Positions 56,250 to 64,000 of a stretch of DNA of 64,000 bases are shown here, piece by piece (position 1 is the first letter of the stretch; each line of letters starts with the position of its first letter). Made by a program: the position numbers and the translations under genes. Below the pieces are notes generated by a model. The model saw nothing but the letters and a program-made list of their open reading frames with translations, did no database searches and was not told where the DNA came from. Source of the DNA: Stenomitos rutilans HA7619-LM2 (GTDB taxonomy: Bacteria; Cyanobacteriota; Cyanobacteriia; Leptolyngbyales; Leptolyngbyaceae); NCBI GenBank assembly GCA_019358945.1, contig JAHHIE010000024.1, positions 29,449 to 93,448 of the forward strand, given 5' to 3'.

Positions 56250-57977
56250 TTAATCCTGAAACTGCTGTGTATAGAAACGAGCGTACCGCCCGCCTTTGTC
56301 TAACAGCTCGGCGTGGGTGCCTGATTCGACGACCTGACCTTGCTCTAGTACCAGGATGCGATCGGCACGGCGAACGGTTGCGAGTCGATGAGCAATGACA
56401 AAGACAGTCCGATTCTGCATCAAGCGTTCGAGTGCTTCTTGCACCAGCGCTTCCGATTCAGAGTCGAGCGCAGAGGTGGCTTCATCCAAAATGAGAATGC
56501 GCGGGTTGAGCAGCACGGCACGCGCGATCGCCAACCGTTGGCGCTGCCCACCCGAAAGGTTAACGCCCCGCTCACCCAACCAGGTTTGATAACCCTGCGA
56601 AAATTCGGCAATGAACTGGTGAGCATTGGCAATTTTGGCTGCGTTTTGCACCGCATCCAGATCAAGATCGGCCTGCCCAAAGGCAATATTTTGCGCGATC
56701 GTGCCTGAAAAAAGAATGGTTTCTTGCGGCACAATGCCAATCTGACGGCGCAAACTGCTCAGGGTGACATCTTTAACATCCACGCCATCAATCAAAATCT
56801 GCCCAGCTTGAGGGTCATAAAAGCGGGGCAGGAGATTTGCCAGAGTGGTTTTGCCTGCTCCAGAAGAACCGACCAACGCGATCGCTTCCCCAGGAAGTGC
56901 CAGTAAGCTCAAGTCTTTCAGGACGGGTTGGTCGGGCTTGTAGGCAAAGCTCACGTTACGGTATTCCACTTTGCCTGTAACGGGAGGTAGTATGCATGCG
57001 CCTGCTTGCTCAACGACGGTGGGCTGAATGTCCAGTAGCTCAAAGATGCGATCGAGGGAGGCTTCTCCTTGCTTAAATTCGTTGTAGTTGCTGGTGATCA
57101 GTGAGATCGGGTCGATCAGCATTACCACCGCCGTCAAATAGCTAACAAATTCTCCCCCGGTCAGATTCTTTTGCGATACCTGCCAGCCACCTAAGAGCAG
57201 CAGAAAAAGCAGGCTCAACGATTCGAGAAACCCAACGACAGGCATTTGAATCGCCTTGAGCTGTTCTGCTCGAAAGCGTGCCCGTCGGTTGCGCTCGGCC
57301 TCACGCCCAAAGCGATCAACCATATAGTCTTCCGCTGCAAAGGCTTGCACCAAACGCATTCCGCCAAAAACCTCTACCAGCAAGGCGGACAGGTCAGACA
57401 CGCGACTCTGGCTGCGATAGGAGAGCTGGCGGAGTTGCTCACCAAACCAGGTAATGAGCAGTGCCATCAGGGGCGCAATAATCAGCGTTGCCAGTGTTAG
57501 CTGCCAGTTCAGATACACCATGTAGCCCAAGACAACCACCAGTTGCAGGACGCTTGGCACAAATTGATGAAAGACTTTGTTGACGACTTCACCAATGCGA
57601 TCGATATCCTCCGTGAGCCGATAGGCCAGATCCCCACTTTGAGCCGTTTCAAAGTAGCTCAGGCTCAGCCGTTGCAGATGGGCGTACACCTGTTTGCGCA
57701 GATCAAGAGTGATAGCTAGCGCGGCTTTTGCCATCAGCGAATCTTGTCCGTAGAGCGCAATTTTTTGTCCTAAAAAGACAATGGTACTGATGCCAGCTAA
57801 CTGCGCGATCGCCAACACGTTGCTCTGCGCAATCAACACCGTCATTTTGCCAGCAATCCACGCTAGAACAGGCCAGATGGCTGTGAAAATGAGCGTACAG
57901 AACAGTGCTTGAATGATCGTGCGGCCATGCGGTCGGATGTAATCAAGAAGCTGCCAGTAGCGATCGCGTGCGTTCAA
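56250..57977 (-). CDS. ABC exporter, fused membrane and ATPase domains (MsbA type)
   Basis: The 575-residue protein has a six-segment membrane domain (LDYIRPHGRTIIQALFCTLIF, SYFETAQSGDLAYRLTEDIDRIG) and an ATPase with Walker A GSSGAGKTT, signature NLSGGQRQRLAIARAVL and Walker B ILILDEATSALD. It works as a homodimer exporting lipids or drugs. The start is a TTG at 57977 whose bases overlap the TGA stop of the upstream DedA gene (57974-57976), so translation is probably coupled. Confidence 0.92.
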   Translation of the reverse strand: MNARDRYWQLLDYIRPHGRTIIQALFCTLIFTAIWPVLAWIAGKMTVLIAQSNVLAIAQLAGISTIVFLGQKIALYGQDSLMAKAALAITLDLRKQVYAHLQRLSLSYFETAQSGDLAYRLTEDIDRIGEVVNKVFHQFVPSVLQLVVVLGYMVYLNWQLTLATLIIAPLMALLITWFGEQLRQLSYRSQSRVSDLSALLVEVFGGMRLVQAFAAEDYMVDRFGREAERNRRARFRAEQLKAIQMPVVGFLESLSLLFLLLLGGWQVSQKNLTGGEFVSYLTAVVMLIDPISLITSNYNEFKQGEASLDRIFELLDIQPTVVEQAGACILPPVTGKVEYRNVSFAYKPDQPVLKDLSLLALPGEAIALVGSSGAGKTTLANLLPRFYDPQAGQILIDGVDVKDVTLSSLRRQIGIVPQETILFSGTIAQNIAFGQADLDLDAVQNAAKIANAHQFIAEFSQGYQTWLGERGVNLSGGQRQRLAIARAVLLNPRILILDEATSALDSESEALVQEALERLMQNRTVFVIAHRLATVRRADRILVLEQGQVVESGTHAELLDKGGRYARFYTQQFQD

Positions 57978-58585
57978 GGTTTGTTTGCTTTGCTTTCTTG
58001 ATAAAGGTGCAAGATCGATGGGGCAACCGAGACAACGATAATGACCCCAAGGATTGGCAACAGATACTTATCGACATCGGGAATCGTTTTGCCCAGAAAG
58101 TAGCCTAACAGCGTAATGCCAAACGTCCAGACAAAGCCGCCAATCAGGTTGTAAGCAATGAACGTGCGGTAATGCATCGCGCCAATGCCTGCAACGATCG
58201 GGGCAAAGGTGCGGACGATCGGCATAAAACGTGCCAGCACAATAGTTTTCTTACCATGCTTGTCATAGAACTTTTGGGCTGTATTCAGGTGTTTTTTGTG
58301 AAAGAGCCAGGAGTCTTCCCGACGGAACAAGCGACGACCAAATTTGTGGCCCGTGATATAGCCAACATTATCCCCCACAACGGCACAGATAAAAGCGCCG
58401 ACCACGAGAAGCTGGATATTGAGCAAGTTCTGGGATGCCAGGATGCCTGCTGTAAACAGCAAACTGTCGCCTGGTAAAAAGAACCCGATCAATAACCCCG
58501 ATTCTGCAAACACCACTGCCCAGATCGCTAGATGCCCACCCCAGTAACCGAAGGATGTTAGAAGTTGCTTTAAGTGTTCATCCAT
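57974..58585 (-). CDS. DedA family membrane protein
   Basis: The ATG at 58585 has GGGAG 10 bases upstream. The protein has 203 residues with four or five membrane segments. Family motifs are FAESGLLIGFFLPGDSLLFTAGIL, GDNVGYITGHKFGRRLF and RFMPIVRTFAPIVAGIGAM with the key Arg residues. DedA/DUF1914-type proteins are lipid flippases or proton-linked transporters that help recycle undecaprenyl or phospholipids. It is coupled to the MsbA-type exporter gene. Confidence 0.92.
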   Translation of the reverse strand: MDEHLKQLLTSFGYWGGHLAIWAVVFAESGLLIGFFLPGDSLLFTAGILASQNLLNIQLLVVGAFICAVVGDNVGYITGHKFGRRLFRREDSWLFHKKHLNTAQKFYDKHGKKTIVLARFMPIVRTFAPIVAGIGAMHYRTFIAYNLIGGFVWTFGITLLGYFLGKTIPDVDKYLLPILGVIIVVSVAPSILHLYQESKANKP

Positions 58586-58788
58586 AATCTTCAATCTCCC
58601 GATGTACGATTTGAGCGTGAGCGCTAAAACGTCATTGTTCTCTATAACGAGTTACTTTATGGGACTTTATGACAAGGTGGCGCTACTGTAGTTCCTGTCT
58701 GCCACTATTCTCTCAGTCGCTTCTGGAGGTTTAATCAAACGGGTCCGCTCCAAAAGCGGCTGTAGGCTAGCTTCTAGAGCTAGCTCAA

Positions 58789-59397
58789 CTAGTAAGTCGC
58801 CTTGCGCTGCTTCCGCCAGATAGCCCAACCGATAACGGCCACTACGAGTCCCAGCAATACCACTTTTGAAACGGGCGCTAGATAAAGTTCGACCAGACTG
58901 TAGTTGCTGCCTAAGAAGTAGCCAAGCGCTGTGAGTAACGATACCCAAAGCGCTGTTCCAATGGTGGAGTACAGCAGAAAGAGTCCGATCGGCATCTGAT
59001 TAATGCCTGCAGGGAGTGAAATCAGCGTTCTCACACCGGGAACCAGGCGACAAAGCAGCACCGTTTTAGCACCATGACGGTTAAACCAGCGATTGGCTTT
59101 GTCGATATCTTTGCTGGAGAGCGTCAGCCATTTACCATAACGATCGGCTAAGCGTCGGAGCCGTCGTTCGCCTACAAGTTTCCCAGCGTAATACCAGGGC
59201 AAGGCTCCGACCATCGTGCCAACAATGCCAGCTAATACGGCTGGTATGAAGCTCATTTTACCCTGCGCAATTGTAAACCCAGCCAGGGGCATAATGAGTT
59301 CCGACGGAATTGGCGGAAACAAATTCTCCAGGAACATCAGTAGCCCAATCCCCAGGTAGCCCAGGGATGTCATTGTTTGGGTAATCCATTCGGTCAT
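58789..59397 (-). CDS. DedA family membrane protein, second copy
   Basis: The 202-residue protein has the DedA pattern: GIGLLMFLENLFPPIPSELIMPLAGF, GTMVGALPWYYAGKLVGERR and CRLVPGVRTLISLPAGINQMP. A Lys/Arg-rich end (WRKQRKATY) faces the cytoplasm. It differs clearly from the neighbouring DedA, so the two are not a recent duplication. The ATG at 59397 is clear. The 415-base gap upstream to ilvC holds nothing recognisable. Confidence 0.92.
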   Translation of the reverse strand: MTEWITQTMTSLGYLGIGLLMFLENLFPPIPSELIMPLAGFTIAQGKMSFIPAVLAGIVGTMVGALPWYYAGKLVGERRLRRLADRYGKWLTLSSKDIDKANRWFNRHGAKTVLLCRLVPGVRTLISLPAGINQMPIGLFLLYSTIGTALWVSLLTALGYFLGSNYSLVELYLAPVSKVVLLGLVVAVIGWAIWRKQRKATY

Positions 59398-59812
59398 GAA
59401 ACGCTCTACAGATGAATGACAGATGAATGGCTGGTGCCTTGATCGCTAAGACCGCCAGACAGGACGCGATGCGATCGCATCATCAGCTCAAACGCAATCT
59501 CAGACAGTTCAGAAGGCTGGTTTCAAGTGGTTTCCGACCAACTTCCGCTAAACTTTAGCAGGTTTCACCGAACGAAGAATGAGATTACCCCCATTCTTCA
59601 CTACAAATTTGTCGTGCTCAGGAAAATAAAACAGCAACTTGATGTCGTTAGACGCAAGCGGCTGTTCACGTACTGCTTTTGGGTCACTAAGGGCTGTCAT
59701 CAATCACTCTACACATAGTGTGTAGCAAGGGTTTTAGCTCCTAGTCTGGTCCACAAGGACGGGCGCGGCCATGCTAATACCCAAGGCTTCTGAGCTTAAT
59801 TGATGACGCGCT

Positions 59813-60808
59813 CTAAGCTTTTTTCAGCCAGCTAAACATGGCGCGTAAATCTTTACCCACAGCCTCAATGGGATGCTCGGCTTCCCGACGACGCATAGCT
59901 GTAAAGCCCGGTTTACCAGACTGGTTCTCCAGCACAAACTCGCGGGCAAACTGACCCGTTTGGATTTCGTGCAGAACTTTCCGCATCTCGGCGCGGGTTT
60001 CATCATTGACGATGCGAGGGCCACGCGTAAAGTCACCATACTCCGCCGTGTTGGAGATACTATCGCGCATCTTTGCCAGCCCACCTTCGACAATCAAGTC
60101 CACAATGAGCTTGACTTCGTGCAGACATTCAAAGTAGGCGACTTCTGGCTGATAGCCAGCCTCAACCAGCGTTTCAAAGCCGGATTTAATCAAAGCCGTC
60201 AAACCACCACAGAGCACGACTTGTTCGCCAAAGAGGTCGGTTTCGGTTTCTTCGCGGAAGGTGGTTTCGAGGATGCCTGCACGGGTGCCGCCTACGCCTT
60301 TTGCATAGGCCATTGCCCGATCGCGTGCCTGACCCGAAGCATCCTGAAAGACCGCAAACAGGCAGGGAACCCCTTCGCCTTGCTCGTAGGTGCGTCGCAC
60401 AAGATGACCTGGCCCCTTTGGAGCCACCATCACGACATCAATGTTGCTGGGAGGAACCACCTGAGCGAAGTGAATGTTAAATCCATGCGCAAAGGCCAGC
60501 ACCTTCCCTTCAGTGAGATGAGGCTCAATTTCATTGGTGTAAACCGTTTTTTGCACTTCATCCGGCAGCAAGATCATGATGAAATCAGCCCGTTTGGCAG
60601 CTTCATCGACCGGATATACGGTCAGCCCAGACTCCTTTGCCTTAATCGCTGACTTGCTACCTGGATACAGCCCGACGATGACGTTCATACCGCTATCTTT
60701 CAGGTTCAGCGCGTGGGCATGACCTTGGGAACCGTAGCCGACGATCGCGATCGTCTTTCCAGCCAGCAAATCTAAATTGGCATCCGCGTCGTAATACATC
60801 CGCGCCAT
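59813..60808 (-). CDS. ilvC: Ketol-acid reductoisomerase
   Basis: The 331-residue class I enzyme of branched-chain amino acid synthesis isomerises and reduces acetolactate with NADPH and Mg. The Rossmann loop is [17 protein letters not shown]. Metal-binding acidic residues lie in [19 protein letters not shown] and the C-terminal [24 protein letters not shown] precedes the ATG at 60808. It marks the left border of the atypical AT-rich region. Confidence 0.97.
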   Translation of the reverse strand: MARMYYDADANLDLLAGKTIAIVGYGSQGHAHALNLKDSGMNVIVGLYPGSKSAIKAKESGLTVYPVDEAAKRADFIMILLPDEVQKTVYTNEIEPHLTEGKVLAFAHGFNIHFAQVVPPSNIDVVMVAPKGPGHLVRRTYEQGEGVPCLFAVFQDASGQARDRAMAYAKGVGGTRAGILETTFREETETDLFGEQVVLCGGLTALIKSGFETLVEAGYQPEVAYFECLHEVKLIVDLIVEGGLAKMRDSISNTAEYGDFTRGPRIVNDETRAEMRKVLHEIQTGQFAREFVLENQSGKPGFTAMRRREAEHPIEAVGKDLRAMFSWLKKA

Positions 60809-60931
60809 AGTGGGAGTCTCCTTGCAAGGGTCGAGTTCTGTGCGAACTCAAAATTTTATCAGATCCCAGGGGACAGCGGGGAAGGGGGAGAGAGAACCGG
60901 GTGTACAAAAAAAAGCGCGGCATCTCAGAAA

Positions 60932-61252
60932 TTAATGGATTTGAAGCCTCAACCGTGGGCTGGAAACCCTGATATATCGATGGCATTTTTGCCGTAGTAC
61001 AAACATCCCGCGCAAAATTTCGTACACCCAGAGAGAACCTTTCCTCTCATACTGATTGTGGACATGATAGGTTAAACCATTACACAGTGGGCAGTGAGCC
61101 ACGGAGTAGGTTGAGGATGATTTGTTGAGCCGCCTATCAAGACTCCAGCCTCGTAAATTCAGGTCGGTTTGGTTGGGAAGTAGATGCTCATAAATCCACA
61201 GTGCTGACCTCACTATGCTCCTGGCTCGACCTGAATCACCAAAAACAGGCAA
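60932..61252 (-). pseudogene. Degraded ISL3-like transposase N-terminal fragment
   Basis: The frame encodes EHLLPNQTDLNLRGWSLD and then VAHCPLCNGLTYHVHNQYERK. This matches the start of ISL3-family transposases (LLPD....L..W.LD......V.CP.C......IHSRYxRT) with its zinc-binding CxxC. After that a shortened KCHRYI stands where CxRxIF is expected, so bases have been lost. The catalytic domain is absent. It is a remnant, likely of an insertion that marks the junction with the AT-rich right end. Confidence 0.6.
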
Positions 61253-61557
61253 GAGACGAAGTTGTGAAACTACAGCACCTTGTGTTTTTCAACACATTTT
61301 TAGCATGGATAGCTCCTCAGAGCATTGAATAAATTGGATAATCTATATGACTACTGAGTGTTTTTTAATCTATTTGATTGTTGAAAATTTAAGTTTTTTT
61401 ACTGCTTCCTATTTTCAGAGAAAAGCTTTACAATTCCTCTATCAAGAATTTGAATCATTCATAATAGAAATATAGGTATGTGCATTTACTTTCTTTTCTG
61501 GTCTTCTCTGAATTTTTCTACTACGACAATGTTTCTTAAGCTAAGTAGGGAGGAAGT

Positions 61558-61740
61558 ATGCCATCTAGAGAGGTAAGGTTGCTTGGCACTACAGTTCTTG
61601 CTGTAGGAACTTTCACAATTCAACTTTTTCAGAAGACAAAAAGAGGAGAATCTTTAGGTAGTGCTATCCAAGCGTCTAGCGCCATTGCTATCGGTTGTCT
61701 TCTTGGTGGTCTTATTGCAGCGTTCTGGTTCGACTCTTGA
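61558..61740 (+). CDS. Small two-segment membrane protein
   Basis: A strong ribosome site GGGAGGAAG precedes the ATG at 61558. The 60-residue product has two hydrophobic stretches, LLGTTVLAVGTFTIQLFQ and SSAIAIGCLLGGLIAAFWF, separated by a basic loop KTKRGES. No family is recognised. It lies in AT-rich DNA, 380 bases before the CxxC/Cys-rich locus on the same strand. An accessory or immunity-type role is only a guess. Confidence 0.6.
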   Translation: MPSREVRLLGTTVLAVGTFTIQLFQKTKRGESLGSAIQASSAIAIGCLLGGLIAAFWFDS

Positions 61741-62120
61741 GAAATGAGTCTATTAAGCCCATAATCTCATAAGGTGCTGTATCAAAATGTTTTAATGGTG
61801 TTGCCTTTAGTGGCACGGAAAACTTTTGAGGCACTTATCAATAAAAGATTTTCCACAAGATGTCTACCTGGTGTTTTTCAAAAAATCGAGCGAGAGCTGT
61901 GGGTTCTAGCCCTCGATTTGTTTCTCCAAACTGTTCATTGTGAGACTCAAGGAAGTTTTCTTTATTACATAAGTATTGCCACGTCTAACTAAGCACTGCT
62001 TTAGATTTCTTGCTGGTTAGAAATGCTCATTTAGTAATTATTGCTGGCTTCTATCTTTATTTAAAGTGATAGAAATGATTGTTTGATTTCAACTGCAACT
62101 AATTTATTTCAGGACATATA

Positions 62121-62603
62121 ATGAGTAAGATCAAGTGGGTACTAGGGTTTGACGGAAATTGTTACACCTGCTCGAAGATAGCGCGAAAAATTGAGAGTAT
62201 TTCAGAGGGAAAAGTGACTGCTCAAAGTCTCCATTCTCCCCAAGTGCGTGCTTGGAATGTTCAGACGAGTAGGCATAGTACTTCGCTTATACCAGTACTT
62301 CTTGAAATTAAGGACGAACAGGTTTACAGATGGATAGGGTGGCAAATGTCCTGGCAATTGCTACAGCTGCTTGGTCTAAGGAAAGCATGGCAAATTGTTT
62401 GGACAGTAGGAAAAAGTGACCTAGCGGAAGAGCAGTCTACAGATCCGAAACGTAGGCGATTCGTAAAATATTTAATAGCTAGTATGTCATTAGCGGCAAT
62501 TATATCTACAGGGAGAAAATCTTTCTTTTCTAAAGCAGTAGCAGCAGATTCACCATTTCATAAATTTACGGTTTTGTCAGCTGATGCTACTACACACATT
62601 TAA
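62121..62603 (+). pseudogene. DCC-type CxxC domain followed by twin-arginine leader (first piece of a broken gene)
   Basis: AGGA precedes the ATG at 62121. Residues 1-105 look like the DCC thiol-disulfide oxidoreductase family: LGFDGNCYTCSKIARKIE has the DGxCxxC motif, and a hydrophobic WQMSWQLLQLLGLRKAWQIVW follows. Then comes DPKRRRFVKYLIASMSLAAI, a twin-arginine motif (RRRFVK) with a hydrophobic stretch, and AVAAD, a likely cleavage site. The frame stops at TAA 62601 soon after the leader, while the sequence continues sensibly in another frame. Confidence 0.65.
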
Positions 62604-63031
62604 CGTTAGCATCTAAATTAGTTCAAGACAAAAGAGTCCATCAGCTTAAAGAGTATCTTCTTTCCGAAGGCTTTTCCGCCCAACGTACCCCACAGTCGAT
62701 TGTTGTTGTACAAAACTCACAGCTACTACGTTCAGTTTACGTTCAAAATTACGTAGCTACAAACAGAGCAAGTGCTTCAGTTTTATATGGTATTGAATCA
62801 ACGGGCGAAACATGGACACATGCTGTAATCACTGCCCCAAGCAGAGTAATCTACGGTCTTGAAATCATTGATGACAAAGTGCATGAAGTAAAGCCCTTAA
62901 CGGTTGCTAAGTATGCTTCTAGTAATAATAAATCACTTCAACTGAGTCAGGATTCTCCTACTCCTGGACAGCCACAGTGTTATATATGTACTATATTTGT
63001 GCCACCTTGTGCGCAGTGTCACAGGGAATAG
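62585..63031 (+). pseudogene. Propeptide-like segment and start of Cys-rich region, no start codon (second piece)
   Basis: This frame is open from 62585 to TAG 63029-63031 and has no usable start near its beginning. It encodes LASKLVQDKRVHQLKEYLLSE then GFSAQRTPQSIVVVQNS, later WTHAVITAPSRVIYGLEIIDD, and ends CYICTIFVPPCAQCHRE. The layout, with a helix-Gly-Phe start and a Cys-rich end, is that of a precursor whose leader is the preceding piece. A one-base loss near 62594-62603 would join them. Confidence 0.5.
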
Positions 63032-63567
63032 CTTGTGGTGCAATTTGTGGTCCAGACGCAACATGTAATGTTCTTTGTAATGGCATGTTCATTCCCGTTT
63101 GCAATGGTTGCGGTAGCGGTTGTACTGCCTTAGGGTATTGTCCACCGACACCATCTATACAAGGTGGACTATGTGATGGTGTATTTTATATTGTTCAAGC
63201 TTCGGTTACAGCTACCTGGAGAAGCCTTGCATCAGGAGCAACGCTTTCAACTCGCACAATTATTTTTGAAAATGTTATTCGTGGTCCTGTTAGTGGCACA
63301 GTGGCTCTTAACAACACAAGTTATCGTCAGGTTCCAGATGGGTTTAGTTTCTACGGCTTTGAACTTCCTACACTCGTGACACAATCTGGAGAGAATCCTA
63401 TCGGTGCTAATAACAATGGCTCAAATTCAACCTCAAACATAGTTTCTATAACTGACATTATCGGTAGCTTTAGTGCAACTTTTGGTGTTCGATGTGAAGC
63501 TCAAATAAACGACGCGTTTCTTGTCAGTGTTAGACGATCAGATGGGCAAGATGATACCTGCGACTAA
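62977..63567 (+). pseudogene. Cys-rich region and beta-rich C-terminal domain (third piece)
   Basis: A GTG at 62977 opens this frame, but it overlaps the second piece and probably continues from it after a second one-base loss near 63021-63031. CGAICGPDATCNVLCNG, VCNGCGSGCTALGYC supplies at least eight Cys within 40 residues, as in disulfide-rich secreted peptides. The remaining about 140 residues (LSTRTIIFENVIRGPVSGTVAL, FSFYGFELPTLV) look beta-rich and are unrecognised. The gene could still be expressed as it stands. Confidence 0.5.
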
Positions 63568-63700
63568 ACTCTTGAAAGACTGACTTCACATTATTATTTT
63601 ATTCGTTTTAGCATAGTTCAGTTTAAGTAACATTTCAATTTTAGTGATCGACTCAGTGCATAAGCAGTAGGTTTTGCTTTCTATAGACGTTGATTTGATC

Positions 63701-64000
63701 TTACTTGCAAGCTTTTTGAAAAAATAAAAATACTCCTAACTTTCCTTCATGGTCTGTGCACTCAACATATAAATTAGATACTCCCGCACTCTGGATCGAA
63801 AATAATAATGCATTCATATTGTATGAATTCATTTGCATCTCTGGATCTCGATTTGGCAAAATCCTTAAAAAAGCTGGCTCAATAGGTGTTGCGGGGAGGT
63901 AAAACGAGGAAGCATAGACTAAGATGCTTCCAATCGGAAGCACTCCATTTACTACCATGCTGAACCTGAACTTAACGCATCTGATGGACGATGCCAAATG
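63701..64000 (-). CDS. Hypothetical protein, possibly cut by the window edge
   Basis: The frame is open to the right edge. Internal starts are TTG at 63997 and ATG at 63958 (MVVNGVLPIGSILVYASSFY). PIEPAFLRILPNRDPEMQMNS and VECTDHEGKLGVFLFFQKACK give no family match. It is AT-rich like its neighbours and converges with the Cys-rich gene. Confidence 0.45.
   Translation of the reverse strand, partial: HLASSIRCVKFRFSMVVNGVLPIGSILVYASSFYLPATPIEPAFLRILPNRDPEMQMNSYNMNALLFSIQSAGVSNLYVECTDHEGKLGVFLFFQKACK

Noticed and set aside
58667..58948. Frame overlapping the end of the second DedA gene
   Set aside because: Most of it is a shadow of DedA; the DedA protein ends normally with WRKQRKATY.
61774..61992. 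72-codon frame in the AT-rich segment
   Set aside because: No ribosome site, no clear start, and composition without protein character.
62590..62605. Programmed -1 frameshift at the end of the DCC piece
   Set aside because: The sequence CAC ATT TAA does not contain an X XXY YYZ slippery heptamer, so mutation or sequencing error is more likely.
1..64000. tRNA and rRNA genes
   Set aside because: Intergenic regions were read for GGTTCGAATCC-type arms and rRNA motifs and none was found.

Overview
The window reads as chromosomal DNA of a cyanobacterium, probably a filamentous one. The octamer GCGATCGC (HIP1) is scattered through almost all of it. Typical cyanobacterial genes are present, including Ycf54, plant-type ferredoxin, a ClpS/CPBP pair, a PatD-like protein, WD40-kinase and several conserved cyanobacterial unknowns. 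Intergenic regions are full of short tandem repeats with a seven-base period. Genes are mostly single or in small operons, and no tRNA or rRNA was seen.

Layout. 1-10 kb: sugar acetyltransferase (cut by the left edge), a DUF2288-type protein, PlsC-type acyltransferase, purL and purF, VOC and Uma2 proteins, Gfo/Idh/MocA oxidoreductase, exported CHRD protein. 10-20.5 kb: ferredoxin with an intrinsic terminator, SpoIID-like protein, HTH-GrpE fusion, Dps, sulfiredoxin, a cobalamin riboswitch controlling an FNR-like flavoprotein reductase, signal peptidase I, ComEA-like HhH protein, TM2 protein, DnaJ/TPR protein, and a clpS-CPBP operon. 20.5-35 kb: M23 peptidase, WD40 Ser/Thr kinase with a large kinase-domain insertion, a fused peptide-ABC ATPase, zinc-ribbon protein, PatD-like protein, RelA/SpoT, an unknown 432-residue protein, rpsU and an exported small protein. 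35-50 kb: peptide ABC permease, apt, ycf54, pdxJ, YddA-type ABC exporter, SelO, RimJ-like GNAT, RNase R, UbiX, a membrane-anchored acidic protein, purN. 50-61 kb: sugar ABC permease, rsfS, yqeK, a divergent TetR/Rieske-oxygenase pair with a clear palindromic operator, glsA, MsbA-type ABC exporter coupled to a DedA protein, a second DedA, ilvC.

The last about 3 kb (61-64 kb) differ. They are AT-rich, no HIP1 was spotted, and they begin at a degraded ISL3-like transposase fragment next to ilvC. They hold a small membrane protein and a broken gene. That gene encodes a DCC-type CxxC domain, then a twin-arginine leader, a propeptide-like segment and a very Cys-rich region, spread over three reading frames.

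Functional themes: purine synthesis and salvage (purL, purF, purN, apt), stress and proteostasis (Dps, Srx, ClpS, DnaJ-like, GrpE-like, RelA/SpoT, SelO), and transporters whose partner subunits lie elsewhere. The observations most worth following are the B12-riboswitch-controlled reductase, the Cys-rich peptide locus at the right edge, the autoregulated TetR/Rieske pair, the kinase insertion, and heptanucleotide repeats that have entered genes in frame and a riboswitch arm.
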